From: Actinoplanes sp. NBC_00393
GTDB lineage: Bacteria; Actinomycetota; Actinomycetes; Mycobacteriales; Micromonosporaceae
Assembly: GCF_036053395.1 (NCBI RefSeq)
Contig: NZ_CP107942.1
Location: 8,388,501-8,452,500 of the forward strand
DNA: 64,000 bases
Direction of reading: 5' to 3'
Shown here: piece by piece, positions 50,168 through 59,573 of the stretch
Layout: each line of letters begins with the position of its first letter
Numbering within the stretch: position 1 is the stretch's first letter
Position numbers and translations under genes: made by a program
The notes under the pieces: model-generated
Seen by the model: only the letters and a program-made list of their open reading frames with translations
The model's database searches: none
Told to the model about the DNA's origin: nothing

Positions 50168-50922
50168 GCCCGTTGCACGAGCGGTTCACCGGGACGGACC
50201 TCGACCCCTCGGTGTGGGTGCCGTACTACCTGCCGCACTGGAGTTCGCGGCAGGCGGCCCGCGCGACCTACGCCGTGGGCGACGGTGAGCTGCGCCTGAG
50301 CATCCCGGTGGACCAGCCGCTCTGGGCCGAGGGGATCCACGAGACGCCGCTGCGGGTGTCCGGCATCCAGTCGGCGAACTTCTCCGGCCCGGTCGGGAGC
50401 ACGATCGGCGGGCAGCCGTTCCGCCCCGGCCTCACGGTCCGCGAGGAGCAGCCCGAGTTCTGGGGGTTCACGCCGCTCTACGGGCACCTCGAGATCCGGC
50501 TGCGGGCGGTCCTCTCGCCGCGGTCGATGGTCTCGTTCTGGCTGCCCGGGATCGAGGACCGGCCGGAACGCTCGGCGGAGATCTGCGTGATGGAGGTCTT
50601 CGGAACGGCGCCGAACGAGTTCGGGATGGGCCTGCACGCGTTCCGGGATCCGGCGGTCACCGAGGAGTGGGGCACGGTGACGCTGCCGGTCGACGTCGCG
50701 GAGTTCCACACGTACGCCGTCGACTGGCAGCACGGCTCGCTGGAGTTCTCGATCGACGGCTCGGTCGTGAAACGGGTCGCCCAGGCCCCGGACTATCCGG
50801 TGCAGCTGGCGATCGCGGTCTTCGACTTCCCGGATCGGGCCGCTCTGGTTCCCGGCCCGATCCCCGTACCCGAACTGGTCGTCACCGACGTCATCGGCCG
50901 TCCAGCGGCTCCCGCTCGATAG
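50164..50922 (+). CDS. GH16-like glycosidase or lectin with altered catalytic motif (252 aa)
   Basis: The fold is that of family 16 ([48 protein letters not shown], and [18 protein letters not shown]). The expected E-[ILV]-D-x-x-E catalytic motif is present as [10 protein letters not shown]: both Glu remain but the central Asp is Cys. The Asp normally tunes the acid/base pair, so activity may be changed or lost. No signal peptide is seen. It is coupled to the DUF5926 gene and overlaps the convergent arcA by 32 bp at the 3' ends. Confidence 0.75.
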   Translation: MSPLHERFTGTDLDPSVWVPYYLPHWSSRQAARATYAVGDGELRLSIPVDQPLWAEGIHETPLRVSGIQSANFSGPVGSTIGGQPFRPGLTVREEQPEFWGFTPLYGHLEIRLRAVLSPRSMVSFWLPGIEDRPERSAEICVMEVFGTAPNEFGMGLHAFRDPAVTEEWGTVTLPVDVAEFHTYAVDWQHGSLEFSIDGSVVKRVAQAPDYPVQLAIAVFDFPDRAALVPGPIPVPELVVTDVIGRPAAPAR

Positions 50923-52087
50923 GGCAGCTCATGCAGCGCGGCCCGCCGCGGCCGCTGCCGAGCTCCGAACCGCTGATCCGGACCACCTCGATGCCGGCCC
51001 GTTCGAGCTGCGCGTTGGTCTCCACGTTGCGCTCGTAGGCGACGCAGAGCCGCGGCGCGATGGCGAGGGTGTTGTTGCCGTCGTCCCATTGCTCCCGCTC
51101 GGCGGTCACCGGGTCCAGGCCCGTGTCGATGACCCGCAGATGGTCGATGCCCATCGCCTCGGCGGCCGCCTCCAGGAACGGGCGTGGCTGCTGCACCCGC
51201 AGCGCATCGCCGGCCCCGGCGGTGATGGTCCACGCGCTCAGGGTGTTCGCGATGTTGGGGTACATCACCACGGCGTCGACGTCCACCATGGTGCAGACCG
51301 TGTCCAGGTGCATCGTGGCGCGTTCCTGCGCGATCGGGACGGCCAGCACGGTGTGCGCCAGGCCGGCCGCGATGACCCGGCGGGCGAGGCGTTCGGCGCC
51401 GGCCGGGGTCGTCCGCTCACCGACCCCGATGGCCAGCACGTTCGGCGCCAGCACGAGCACGTCGCCGCCCTCGACGTGTTCCAGCGACGGGTCGAAGAGC
51501 AGGTCGACGCCGGCGAAACGTGGGTGGTAGCGGTAGATGGCCTGGGTCAGGGTGGTCTCCCGGCGGCGGGCCCGCATCGCCAGGCTGGTCACCGCGACCC
51601 GGTCCCGCACCCAGACCGAGGAGTCCCGGGTGAACAGCAGGTTGGGCAGCGGGTCGATGACGAAGTCGTTGCGGTGCATCATCTCGTAGACCAGGCCACC
51701 GGTGCTCGGCTTGATCTCCTCGTGGGCGAGCCCGGCGACCAGCACCTCGGCGAGCCGGGCCGGCTCCTGATCGGCCAGATAGCCGGCGACGCTGGCCCGC
51801 AGCGCGTCACCGAGGCGGCGCGCGGCCAGCACGCCGGCCGTCAGATCGGTACGCGCATCCGGCACGGCCAGTGTCTCGGCGAGCAGCTCACCGAGGTAGA
51901 GCACCTCGACCCCGTGTGCGCGCAACGCCTCGGCGAAGGCGTCGTGCTCCTCCTGCGCCCGACCGACCCAGGGGATGGCGTCGAAGAGCAGCGAGTCGTT
52001 GTTGCGTGGGGTCAGGCGGGCGAGTTCGGGTCCCGGTCGATGCAGCAGGACGGTACGGAGGCGGCTGACTTCACTGTCGACGTACAC
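50891..52087 (-). CDS. arcA: Arginine deiminase (398 aa)
   Basis: All arginine deiminase signatures are present: [33 protein letters not shown], the catalytic His in [11 protein letters not shown], and the catalytic Cys in RCMSCPIER near the C-terminus. It converts arginine to citrulline and ammonia. No ornithine carbamoyltransferase or carbamate kinase is adjacent, so the full arginine deiminase pathway is not visible. GTG 52087 is 7 nt after TAACGT, a leaderless start. Confidence 0.95.
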   Translation of the reverse strand: MYVDSEVSRLRTVLLHRPGPELARLTPRNNDSLLFDAIPWVGRAQEEHDAFAEALRAHGVEVLYLGELLAETLAVPDARTDLTAGVLAARRLGDALRASVAGYLADQEPARLAEVLVAGLAHEEIKPSTGGLVYEMMHRNDFVIDPLPNLLFTRDSSVWVRDRVAVTSLAMRARRRETTLTQAIYRYHPRFAGVDLLFDPSLEHVEGGDVLVLAPNVLAIGVGERTTPAGAERLARRVIAAGLAHTVLAVPIAQERATMHLDTVCTMVDVDAVVMYPNIANTLSAWTITAGAGDALRVQQPRPFLEAAAEAMGIDHLRVIDTGLDPVTAEREQWDDGNNTLAIAPRLCVAYERNVETNAQLERAGIEVVRISGSELGSGRGGPRCMSCPIEREPLDGR

Positions 52088-52094
52088 CTCGCCG

Positions 52095-52100
52095 ACGTTA
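52095..52100 (-). promoter_or_regulatory. -10 element for leaderless arcA mRNA
   Basis: TAACGT on the minus strand ends 7 nt before GTG 52087. Confidence 0.5.
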
Positions 52101-52371
52101 GCCCGTACCGACCGCTATCGGGTCGTGACGTTATGACTAGATCTTGGGACGAACATGCATCCGAACGGCGACAGAGATAGCTTTGAAGGGTGCGACGAGA
52201 CTGCGGCATCCAGGCGTACGCGTGCACCATCCGAAAGAAGTGTTGTCCGTGAATGCGGCATTCATCCGTACTCATTCCCCTTTCTTTCCTTCCCGTCGCC
52301 CTGTTCCGTAGGGAGCCGAGCACGTACGGTAAGGAAAAGAGAGCCCGACTGACCTTTTGCCGGAGGTCGCA

Positions 52372-53109
52372 GTGACTGTCTTCCCCGCCCGCCCCGCTCT
52401 GCCCGTTCCGTCGAAGGCACTGACGCCCGTCGACCGCAGTCATCCCGTGCCCTCCGTTCTGGAGGCGCCGCGCCTGACACCTGTCGAGTGGGCGCGGCGT
52501 CGTCGCGCTGAGCGCGAGGCACGCCGCCTCGAGGCTGCCGGTGCACGCGCTCTCACGCGTCTCGACCGGCTCGGACCCAACTGGCACATCGTCGACTGGC
52601 CGCGCGCCGACTTCACTCAGGTCTATCACGAGCCCGACCCGGCCGACGACCGCGCCGGCTTCCTGGCGATCGGCCCAGGCGGCGTCTACGCGGTGACCGT
52701 GGCCGACCACGGCCGCTCCCGCGTCCTGATCGCCGGCGACGTCGTGCAGATCAACGGGAAACGCCCGCAGTACATCGCTGAGGCCCGCCGCGACGCGCGC
52801 CGCGCCGCCAAGGCTCTCTCCGCCGCTGTCGGCCTCAACGTTCCGGTCACCGCGGTGCTGACGTTCGTCGGCTCCGGTGTGATCAGCGTCCACGGCCTCC
52901 CGAAGGACTGTCTGGTCGCGACCGACAAGGAGCTCGACCGGCTCCTGATCGCGGGTGGGGCAAAAATCTCCCCGGCTACGGCGAGCAAACTCTCAGCCGT
53001 CGCCGGCCACCCGAGTACCTGGGCAAACGCGCCGTACCGTCCGGCTGGCGACTACCGTTGGTACAGCAACGGACAGACGGCCGCTGACAAGCGGCCGACC
53101 CGCCGGTAA
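52372..53109 (+). CDS. NERD-like domain protein (245 aa)
   Basis: A basic helical N-terminus (WARRRRAEREARRLEAAGARAL) precedes a nuclease-related (NERD-like) domain of the pattern FLAIGPGGVYAVTVADHGRSRVLIAGDVVQINGKRP with helix ARRDARRAAKAL. The catalytic Lys/Asp/Gln arrangement of nucleases is not obvious, so enzymatic activity is uncertain. GTG 52372 has GGAGG 5 nt upstream; an ORF from 52357 would start inside the ribosome-binding region. The 52088-52371 gap shows no other gene. Confidence 0.7.
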   Translation: MTVFPARPALPVPSKALTPVDRSHPVPSVLEAPRLTPVEWARRRRAEREARRLEAAGARALTRLDRLGPNWHIVDWPRADFTQVYHEPDPADDRAGFLAIGPGGVYAVTVADHGRSRVLIAGDVVQINGKRPQYIAEARRDARRAAKALSAAVGLNVPVTAVLTFVGSGVISVHGLPKDCLVATDKELDRLLIAGGAKISPATASKLSAVAGHPSTWANAPYRPAGDYRWYSNGQTAADKRPTRR

Positions 53110-53176
53110 CGTTCCTTCCGACGCCGACGACGGCCGGCACGCCGGCCGCCGTCGCGAAGGATGCGAGGAGGAGCGG

Positions 53177-53638
53177 GTGGCGCATGTAGAGCTCTCCCTC
53201 TCGGGAGCGTTCGTCCCCCAAGCGCGGACACCAGCCGAGGCCGAGTTCGTCACCAGCGTGGAGCGCTGGGCGTCGACGGTGGCAGTTGCCGACGAGCCGT
53301 GCCTGATCATCGACGGCAGCGGCTCGATTCTTGCCGTCTCACCGTCGTGCAGTGAGCTGCTCGGGCTGGGCAAGCCCACCGAGGCACTCGGCCAACGGCT
53401 CTCGTCAGCACTGCACCTGATCGACTTCACCGCCGGTGCGGGCCGGCTCGAGGAGCCCGAGGCGGAGAAGATACCGCCCCTGCTCGCGCTGAGCAGCGAG
53501 CGGCTGGCCCGCGGGCTGATGCGGGTCGTTCCGGGCATCGGCGAGGCGCCGCTCACGGTGGACGCGGTCTCGACACCCCTGCTCTCCGGCGACCGGGTGG
53601 CCGGTTCGCTGACCTTCCTGTCCCCGGTACGGTACTGA
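53177..53638 (+). CDS. PAS-domain protein (153 aa)
   Basis: Residues about 35-130 (PCLIIDGSGSILAVSPSCSELLGLGKPTEALGQRL, with later strands RVAGSLTFLSPVRY) form a PAS fold. It has no output domain, so it may act by protein-protein contact or as a loose sensor. GTG 53177 is preceded by GAGGAG. It is separate from the NERD-like gene by 67 bp. Confidence 0.7.
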   Translation: MAHVELSLSGAFVPQARTPAEAEFVTSVERWASTVAVADEPCLIIDGSGSILAVSPSCSELLGLGKPTEALGQRLSSALHLIDFTAGAGRLEEPEAEKIPPLLALSSERLARGLMRVVPGIGEAPLTVDAVSTPLLSGDRVAGSLTFLSPVRY

Positions 53639-53709
53639 AGTCCGTTTCGTCCCCCGGGTTGTGGTGTTCACCGCAGCGGGTGGGCATTGGGCGTTACAGA
53701 TCCGCAACG

Positions 53710-53715
53710 TAGTCT
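53710..53715 (+). promoter_or_regulatory. -10 element for leaderless ACT-domain mRNA
   Basis: TAGTCT ends 6 nt before ATG 53722. Confidence 0.5.
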
Positions 53716-53721
53716 GCCTTC

Positions 53722-54108
53722 ATGCTCGATCTAGACCTGTTACCGGGTGAATACGCGGTGTGTCGGCTTCCGGCCGGCTCGACCCTGCCCGCCACGCTCA
53801 CGACAGGTCCGGACGACAAGAGCGTCATCTCGGTGACCTGGGGAGTCGACGAGCTCTCGGTGATCTGCCCGAACGATCGGATTCCCGATGGCGCCGAGGC
53901 CGACACCGCCTGGCGATGTCTTCGCGTGGCCGGTCTCGATCTGGCCATGACCGGTGTGCTGGCCTCCCTGGTCGGTCCGCTCGCCGAGGCGCGGGTCAAC
54001 ATCGTCACCTTCTCGACGTACGACACGGATTACCTGCTCGTGCCCACCGTGCGGCTGACCGAAGCGGTCAACACGCTCACCGCGGCCGGTCACCGTATCG
54101 CCGGCTGA
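53722..54108 (+). CDS. ACT-domain protein (128 aa)
   Basis: Residues about 35-125 contain two ACT-like units (KSVISVTWGVDELSVICP, then GVLASLVGPLAEARVNIVTFSTYDTDYLLVPTVRL). This arrangement matches the CASTOR/ACT_7-type proteins that bind amino acids as allosteric sensors. The gene is probably leaderless. No adjacent amino-acid enzyme is co-transcribed, but pheA is 0.7 kb downstream. Confidence 0.8.
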   Translation: MLDLDLLPGEYAVCRLPAGSTLPATLTTGPDDKSVISVTWGVDELSVICPNDRIPDGAEADTAWRCLRVAGLDLAMTGVLASLVGPLAEARVNIVTFSTYDTDYLLVPTVRLTEAVNTLTAAGHRIAG

Positions 54109-54119
54109 CGTTCGGCTCC

Positions 54120-54125
54120 TACGAT
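54120..54125 (+). promoter_or_regulatory. -10 element for leaderless lipoprotein mRNA
   Basis: TACGAT ends 6 nt before GTG 54132. Confidence 0.5.
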
Positions 54126-54131
54126 GTGCGT

Positions 54132-54770
54132 GTGTCCCCCCACACACGCCGTGTCCCCTGGGTCGTGGGCGCTCTCCTGCTGAGCGCCGGTTGCGGCGCG
54201 CCGCCCGGCGCCGCGTCATCCCAGCCCACCGTGCCGGTGGTGAGCGCTCCGTCGCAGGCCGGCGTCCCGGCGGGTGGTTACCTGCCGAGCAGCGTCCCGA
54301 CCGCTCCGGCCGTGCCGACGCTGACCCAGGGCTATCCGACTCCGGGATACACCTATCCCACGCCGGGATACACGTATCCGACGCCGGGGTTCGCCACACC
54401 ACCGCCCCAGCCCGGGGTGACCACGACAGTCACGACCGCACCGCTGACCAAGTCGCCCACACCGACGCCCTCGCACGCGGCGAAGTGCCGCACCGAGCCG
54501 ACCGGCCCGCAGATCCTGGCGTTGATCAAGAACGATCCGGGTGTGCCGAAGAAGACGCTGGCGGTGGCCGAGGGGCCGTTCTGCTCGGGGACCTGGGCGT
54601 TCACCACCGTGAAGATCGCGGGGCAGGCCGCTGACGAGGTCGAGCCTCTGCTGGTCGTCACCACCGGGAAGGGCACCACGCTGGCCCTGGTCGCGGCGGG
54701 CACGGACGTGTGCAACGCCAAGGTGCAGACCGCGCCGGCCGGGATCCGGGTGCTCGCCTGCGGGTTCTGA
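54132..54770 (+). CDS. Lipoprotein with Pro/Thr-rich linker (212 aa)
   Basis: A lipoprotein signal VSPHTRRVPWVVGALLLSAGC ends in the lipobox LSAGC. The linker carries three imperfect repeats of YPTPGYT and is Pro/Thr-rich, as in cell-wall-spanning segments. The C-terminal 100 residues include four Cys (AKCRTE, PFCSGTW, DVCNAK, LACGF), likely two disulfides. The folded domain is not recognised. GTG 54132 is 6 nt after a -10 and has no ribosome-binding site. Confidence 0.8.
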   Translation: MSPHTRRVPWVVGALLLSAGCGAPPGAASSQPTVPVVSAPSQAGVPAGGYLPSSVPTAPAVPTLTQGYPTPGYTYPTPGYTYPTPGFATPPPQPGVTTTVTTAPLTKSPTPTPSHAAKCRTEPTGPQILALIKNDPGVPKKTLAVAEGPFCSGTWAFTTVKIAGQAADEVEPLLVVTTGKGTTLALVAAGTDVCNAKVQTAPAGIRVLACGF

Positions 54771-54785
54771 GCTCTCCCGTCGTCA

Positions 54786-54791
54786 TAGACT
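54786..54791 (+). promoter_or_regulatory. -10 element for leaderless pheA mRNA
   Basis: TAGACT ends 6 nt before ATG 54798. Confidence 0.5.
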
Positions 54792-54797
54792 TCGGGA

Positions 54798-55748
54798 ATG
54801 CCCGGTACGCCGCCCATGCGTTTCGCCTATCTCGGTCCGGAAGGCACCTTCACCGAGGCCGCCCTGCGCACCATCCCCGCGGCTGAGCACGGCGTGCGTA
54901 CGCCGGCTCGCAGCGTCCCGGAAGCGCTGGAGGCGGTCCGGTCCGGTGAGGCCGACGCCGCCCTGGTCCCGCTGGAGAACTCGGTGGGCGGCGCCGTCCC
55001 GGTCACGCTCGACGAGCTGATCACCGGGAGTCCGCTGATGATCACGCGAGAGGTGCTGCTGCCGGTCGAGTTCGTCCTGGCCGCCCGGGCACTCACCCCG
55101 CTCGCCGAGATCCGGTCCATCGCCGCGCACCCGCAGGCCTCCGCCCAGTGCCGGCACTGGCTGCGGGCGAACGCGCCGGACGCCGTCGTCGTCGACGTGC
55201 TGTCCAACGCCGCGGCGGCGATCAGTGCGGCCGCCGGCGAGTACGACGCGGCCCTGTGCGCGCCGATCGGGGTGTCGCAGCACAGACTCACCGTGCTCGC
55301 CGAGAAGGTGGCCGACCGGGCCGAGGCGGTCACCCGCTTCGCGCTGCTGACCCGCCCCGGCGCACCGGCCGGGCCGACCGGTGACGACGTGACGTCGCTG
55401 GCCGTGTCGATCCGGCACGACCAGGTCGGCGCGTTGCTCGCGGTGCTCACCGAGCTCGCGGTGCGGGGCATCAACCTGTCCCGGATCGAGTCCCGGCCGA
55501 CCGGTGAGCAGCTCGGGACGTACGTCTTCTTTCTGGACTGCACCGGGCACGTGGCCGAGCCCCGCCTCGGCGAGGCCCTCCAGGGCCTGCGCCGCATCTG
55601 TGCGGAGGTCCGCTTCCTCGGCAGCTACGCCAAGCACCGGCTTCAGCCGGAGCCGCCGGTGGCGGCCCCGGCCGGCCTCTCGGACACCGACTTCGCCGAC
55701 TCAGCAGCCTGGCTGACCCGGATCCGCGCCGGCGAACTCAGCCTCTAG
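54798..55748 (+). CDS. pheA: Prephenate dehydratase (316 aa)
   Basis: The catalytic domain begins FAYLGPEGTFTEAAL and has VPLENSVGGAVPVTLDEL and the catalytic Thr in EAVTRFALL. The C-terminal ACT domain includes GALLAVLTELAVRGINLSRIESRPT with the regulatory ESRP motif, so the enzyme is likely feedback-controlled by phenylalanine. It catalyses prephenate to phenylpyruvate. The stop overlaps that of the convergent AIM24 gene by 4 bp. Confidence 0.95.
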   Translation: MPGTPPMRFAYLGPEGTFTEAALRTIPAAEHGVRTPARSVPEALEAVRSGEADAALVPLENSVGGAVPVTLDELITGSPLMITREVLLPVEFVLAARALTPLAEIRSIAAHPQASAQCRHWLRANAPDAVVVDVLSNAAAAISAAAGEYDAALCAPIGVSQHRLTVLAEKVADRAEAVTRFALLTRPGAPAGPTGDDVTSLAVSIRHDQVGALLAVLTELAVRGINLSRIESRPTGEQLGTYVFFLDCTGHVAEPRLGEALQGLRRICAEVRFLGSYAKHRLQPEPPVAAPAGLSDTDFADSAAWLTRIRAGELSL

Positions 55749-56482
55749 TCGTCAAAAAGGCTGCTCAGGACGCCGCCGCTGGAGCTCTTCTGGCCGTTGC
55801 CGAGACCGGCGATGCCACCCGGCGGCAGCTCGGAGGGCTGCACGACCACGAAGCCCTGACCGGCGAAGCTCATCGTGAACCGCTCGCCGGTGCTGCGCCC
55901 GAAGAGCGTGCCGATGCCCAGCTGGTCGGCTCGGTGGTACCCGGTCTGCAGGCTCGCCGACCAGGCGATCGCGGCCTGCGGGTCGACGTAGGTCGGCTGG
56001 TCGACGTTGAGCACCACCGGCGTTCCGTTGGTGGTGACCGCGATCCGGCCGCGCCCGGAGAACACGCAGTTGAACAGGCCGGCGCTGGACATCATCCCGG
56101 CGCCGGAGACCATCTTGATGTCGTACTGCAGCGTCGAGTCGAAGGCCAGCACGTTGGCGCCGTTGATCGAGAGGGCATCACCCTGGTCCAGATCGATCAA
56201 GTGGACGTCGGCGGCGTTGTCGGCGAGGAAGACGTCGCCGTTGCCGCGCACCCGCATCAGCGGCACGCCCTCGCCGGTCAGCTTCTGCTTGAGGAACTTG
56301 CCGATGCCACCGGACCCGAGCGCCTCGAACTGGACCTGTCCCTGATAGGCGACCATCGACCCGGTACGAGCGAGGAACTCACCGTTGAGCTCGGCCTTCA
56401 GCAACTTGGAGTTCTGCAGCCGGAGCCCGGGTTGGCTGGACTCCTTCTCGAGGTTTTCGGCGGAGAAGAGTTCGCTACGCAT
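55745..56482 (-). CDS. AIM24 family protein (245 aa)
   Basis: LARTGSMVAYQGQVQFEALGSGG and VFLADNAADVHLIDLDQGDALSINGANVLAFDSTLQYDIKMV are conserved in the AIM24 (TRAP-like, jelly-roll) family. The C-terminal RFTMSFAGQGFVVVQPSE is also typical. The role in bacteria is unclear. ATG 56482 is 6 nt after TACGCT; a GGAG sits too close to serve as a ribosome-binding site, so a leaderless mRNA is likely. Confidence 0.88.
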   Translation of the reverse strand: MRSELFSAENLEKESSQPGLRLQNSKLLKAELNGEFLARTGSMVAYQGQVQFEALGSGGIGKFLKQKLTGEGVPLMRVRGNGDVFLADNAADVHLIDLDQGDALSINGANVLAFDSTLQYDIKMVSGAGMMSSAGLFNCVFSGRGRIAVTTNGTPVVLNVDQPTYVDPQAAIAWSASLQTGYHRADQLGIGTLFGRSTGERFTMSFAGQGFVVVQPSELPPGGIAGLGNGQKSSSGGVLSSLFDD

Positions 56483-56488
56483 GTCTCC

Positions 56489-56494
56489 AGCGTA
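56489..56494 (-). promoter_or_regulatory. -10 element for leaderless AIM24 mRNA
   Basis: TACGCT on the minus strand ends 6 nt before ATG 56482. Confidence 0.5.
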
Positions 56495-56512
56495 GGGACC
56501 GGACTCAACGAA

Positions 56513-56875
56513 TCAGCCCCAACCGAGTTCGTGCAGGCGGTGGTCGTCGATGCCGAAATGGTGGGCGATCTCGTGCACCACGGTGATGGCGACCTCGTCC
56601 ACCACGTCGTCCTCGGAGTCGCAGACCTTCAGGGTGGGCAGACGGTAGATGGTGATCCGGTCGGGCAGCGTGCCGGCGTAATCCCAGCCGCGGTCGGTGA
56701 GGGCGGTCCCCTCGTACAGGCCCAGCAGGTCGTCACTGCCGTCCGGCGGCAGGTCCTCGACCAGGAAGACCACGTTGTTCATCAGGGAGAGCAGCTCGAC
56801 GGGGACCTCGTCGAGGGCCTCGCCGACCAACTCCTCAAAACGTTCACGACTCATGTCGACCGGCACGTCGTACAT
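56513..56875 (-). CDS. Zincin-like metallopeptidase family protein (120 aa)
   Basis: The zinc motif HEIAHHFGIDDHRL (HExxH plus a downstream Asp) lies at the C-terminus, preceded by strands (DRITIYRLP, VVDEVAITVV). This matches the Zincin_1 (DUF1025) family of small metallopeptidase-like proteins, most of unknown substrate. It lacks a signal peptide. The gene lies 44 bp downstream of osmC and 30 bp upstream of the AIM24 start, all on the same strand. Confidence 0.88.
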   Translation of the reverse strand: MYDVPVDMSRERFEELVGEALDEVPVELLSLMNNVVFLVEDLPPDGSDDLLGLYEGTALTDRGWDYAGTLPDRITIYRLPTLKVCDSEDDVVDEVAITVVHEIAHHFGIDDHRLHELGWG

Positions 56876-56919
56876 TCTGCCTGCCGACGCGGCTCGCGCC
56901 GCGCCGGCAGACCCGCGAC

Positions 56920-57348
56920 TCAGGCCAGCTTCGCGTTGAGGCTGATCTCGGCGCCCGGCTTGAGCAGCTTGGAGATCGGGCAGTTCTCCTTGGCGCCTTC
57001 CGCCAACTCCTGGAACTTGGCGTCGTCGATGCCCGGCACGTCGCCGACGGTCTCCAGGTCGATGCGGGTGACACCGAAACCGGCGTCGCCCTTGTCCAGG
57101 TGCACCTTCGCGGTGGTCTCGACCGAGGTGGGCGTGAAGCCCGCGTCGGCCAGGCCCTTCGAGAAGGCCATCGAGAAGCAGCCGGCGTGCGCGGCGGCGA
57201 TCAACTCCTCGGGGTTCGTCCCCTCGCCCTCCTCGAAGCGCGACTTGAACGAGTAGTTCCCCTGGTAGCCACCCTTACCGGTCTTGACAGTGCCGGAACC
57301 CTCGGTGAGGTTCCCTTCCCAGCGAGCCGAAGCAGTACGAATAGGCAT
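56920..57348 (-). CDS. osmC: OsmC/Ohr-family peroxiredoxin (142 aa)
   Basis: RTASARWEGNLTEGSGTVKTG and the active-site Cys in AHAGCFSMAFS plus the second Cys in ENCPISKLL are the OsmC/Ohr signature; the pair reduces organic hydroperoxides. ATG 57348 follows TAGCGT by 7 nt, indicating a leaderless start; the longer in-frame option (57417) lacks support. It is divergent from the membrane protein gene, with 58 bp between the start codons. Confidence 0.93.
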   Translation of the reverse strand: MPIRTASARWEGNLTEGSGTVKTGKGGYQGNYSFKSRFEEGEGTNPEELIAAAHAGCFSMAFSKGLADAGFTPTSVETTAKVHLDKGDAGFGVTRIDLETVGDVPGIDDAKFQELAEGAKENCPISKLLKPGAEISLNAKLA

Positions 57349-57355
57349 GACCAGA

Positions 57356-57361
57356 ACGCTA
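57356..57361 (-). promoter_or_regulatory. -10 element for leaderless osmC mRNA
   Basis: TAGCGT on the minus strand ends 7 nt before ATG 57348. Confidence 0.5.
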
Positions 57362-57406
57362 ACCCATCTCGGGGCCGCTGGTTCACAGACATCGTGAGGG
57401 GCCATC

Positions 57407-58147
57407 ATGGATCGCATGTCCGTTGAATCTGAGGTCGGCGAGCAGTCGGTGGTCGAGTTCGGTCCCTCCGACGACTCGGAGGAGCCCCGGCGCAGGCCGC
57501 GGACGGACTATCTGCGAGCTCTGGCGAACGACCGGCGGCTCCCGGTCCTGACCGCCGGTCTCGCCGGCATCGCGGTCTTCGCGTCACTGATCTCCGAGTG
57601 GCAGGTCACCAACATCGAGCAGATCGCGTACGCGGAGGACGAGGAACTGCTCAGTCAGACCCAGTTGCTGCCGACCGACCTCTTCGACCTCGGGGGCATC
57701 GGCGGGGCGTACCTGGTCGGGCTCTTCCTGCTCGCGATCTCGGTGATGCTGGTGCTCTTCGGCCCGGGCGCGGGCCGGCGATACGCCCGGCTCGCCGGCT
57801 ACGGCGTCGGCGGCATCCTGGTCGCGCTGCTGCTGGCGATGGTCCACCTGCTCGGCAGCGAGACCCGGCTGATCTCGCGCTACTTCTCGATGCAGCTGGC
57901 GGCCGAACAGACCGAGGTGTCGTACGGCCGAGGGCTCTGGTGTGCGCTCGCCGGAGTGGCCGCCGCCCTGCTCGCGCTCTGGTTGACCACCCGGGAACCG
58001 GACACCGAGGACGGCCCGCGCTGGGTCCGGACCGTCGAGGAGGAGGACGAGGAGGACGAACCGGGTGCCCCATTGGATCTGACCATCTCGGCCTCCACAC
58101 CGTTCGCCACTTTCCCCGGGCAACGGGACCAGCCACACCGATCGTGA
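57407..58147 (+). CDS. Four-helix membrane protein, unknown function (246 aa)
   Basis: After an acidic N-terminus, four hydrophobic segments ([77 protein letters not shown]) are visible. The C-terminus is acidic ([13 protein letters not shown]). I do not recognise the family. ATG 57407 has GAGGGG upstream; ATG 57416 is an in-frame alternative. It precedes serS by 55 bp. Confidence 0.65.
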   Translation: MDRMSVESEVGEQSVVEFGPSDDSEEPRRRPRTDYLRALANDRRLPVLTAGLAGIAVFASLISEWQVTNIEQIAYAEDEELLSQTQLLPTDLFDLGGIGGAYLVGLFLLAISVMLVLFGPGAGRRYARLAGYGVGGILVALLLAMVHLLGSETRLISRYFSMQLAAEQTEVSYGRGLWCALAGVAAALLALWLTTREPDTEDGPRWVRTVEEEDEEDEPGAPLDLTISASTPFATFPGQRDQPHRS

Positions 58148-58188
58148 CACCGGGGGATATCCGGGTGCTGATCGGACCGCGCCGCCGG

Positions 58189-58194
58189 TAGGCT
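58189..58194 (+). promoter_or_regulatory. -10 element for leaderless serS mRNA
   Basis: TAGGCT ends 8 nt before GTG 58203. Confidence 0.45.
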
Positions 58195-58202
58195 CGACAA
58201 CC

Positions 58203-59465
58203 GTGATTGACCTGCGTCTGCTTCGCGAAGACCCCGAACTGATCCGCGCCAGCCAGCGACTGCGCGGCGAGTCCACCGAGCGGGTGGACGAGCTGCTGCG
58301 CGCCGACGAGGAGCGCCGGGCCGCTACGCAGCGGTTCGAGGCGGTCCGGGCGGAGCAGAAGTCCATCGGCAAAGAGGTGGCGAAGGCCTCCGGGGACGAG
58401 CGGGCGGCGCTGCTGGCGCGGACCAAGGAGCTGTCCGCCGAGGTGAAGTCGGCCGAGGCCGCCACCACCGAGGCCGAGCAGGAGCTGCGCCGCGCCCACC
58501 TCGCCGTGTCGAACGTGGTGGAGAACGGCGCTCCCCCCGGCGGTGAGGACGACTTCGTCGTTCTGCGCACCGTCGGGGACATCCCGGCCATCGACTCGCC
58601 GAAGGATCATCTGGAGCTCGGTCAGGGGCTGCGCGCCATCGACACCGAGCGCGGGGCGAAGGTGTCCGGGTCGCGGTTCTACTTCCTCACCGGTGTCGGC
58701 GCGCTGCTCCAGCTCGGGCTGCTCCAGCTGGCCATCCAGCAGGCGGTGGAGCACGGGTTCACCCCGTCGATCACGCCGACCCTGGTCCGGCCGGAGTCGA
58801 TGGAGGGCACCGGCTTCCTCGGCGCGCACGCCAGCGAGATCTACCGGCTCGAGGCCGACGATCTTTACCTGGTCGGCACGTCGGAGGTGCCACTCGCGGC
58901 GTACCACTCGAACGAGATCATCGACCTTTCGCAGGGGCCGGAGCGGTTCGCCGGCTGGTCGACCTGTTACCGGCGGGAGGCCGGCTCGCACGGCAAGGAC
59001 GTGCGCGGCATCCTGCGGGTGCACCAGTTCGACAAGGTCGAGATGTTCTCGTTCTGCCGCCCGGAGGAGGCCCTGGCCGAGCACCAGCGCCTGCTCGCGA
59101 TGGAGGAGGAGATGCTGGCCAAGGTCGAGATTCCGTACCGGGTGATCGACGTGGCGGCCGGTGACCTCGGTTCCAGCGCGGCCCGGAAGTACGACTGCGA
59201 GGCCTGGGTGCCGTCGCAGGGGCGGTACCGCGAGGTCACCTCGACGTCGAACTGCACGACGTTCCAGGCCCGCCGGCTCAACATCCGCTACCGCGACGCG
59301 GACGGCAAGCCGCAGATCGCCGCCACGCTGAACGGGACGTTGGCCACCACCCGGTGGCTGATCCCGATCCTGGAGAACCACCAGCAGCCGGACGGCTCGG
59401 TGCGCGTGCCGAAGGCTCTGCAGCCGTTCCTCGGCGGCCGGGACGTGCTCGAACCCGTTCGTTGA
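58203..59465 (+). CDS. serS: Seryl-tRNA synthetase (420 aa)
   Basis: The N-terminal coiled-coil arm (about residues 25-105) binds the long variable arm of tRNA-Ser. The class II core has [16 protein letters not shown] (motif 2 region), [34 protein letters not shown], and [22 protein letters not shown] (motif 3). GTG 58203 has a -10 at 8 nt. It is followed by a hairpin and two HAD phosphatase genes, a common actinobacterial order. Confidence 0.96.
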   Translation: MIDLRLLREDPELIRASQRLRGESTERVDELLRADEERRAATQRFEAVRAEQKSIGKEVAKASGDERAALLARTKELSAEVKSAEAATTEAEQELRRAHLAVSNVVENGAPPGGEDDFVVLRTVGDIPAIDSPKDHLELGQGLRAIDTERGAKVSGSRFYFLTGVGALLQLGLLQLAIQQAVEHGFTPSITPTLVRPESMEGTGFLGAHASEIYRLEADDLYLVGTSEVPLAAYHSNEIIDLSQGPERFAGWSTCYRREAGSHGKDVRGILRVHQFDKVEMFSFCRPEEALAEHQRLLAMEEEMLAKVEIPYRVIDVAAGDLGSSAARKYDCEAWVPSQGRYREVTSTSNCTTFQARRLNIRYRDADGKPQIAATLNGTLATTRWLIPILENHQQPDGSVRVPKALQPFLGGRDVLEPVR

Positions 59466-59477
59466 CCTTGGCGCAAC

Positions 59478-59517
59478 CGACTGGCTACCAGTTGTCATAG
59501 CCGCTGGTAGTCAGTCG
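59478..59517 (+). terminator. Hairpin after serS
   Basis: Arms CGACTGGCTACCAG (59478-59491) and CTGGTAGTCAGTCG (59504-59517) pair at 13 of 14 positions around a 12-nt loop, 12 bp past the serS stop and 56 bp before the HAD gene. Confidence 0.75.
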
Positions 59518-59573
59518 GGTGTACCGTTCTCCTTCCGCCCTCCGCGGGGGTTGTCACACCCTCGGAGGTATCG

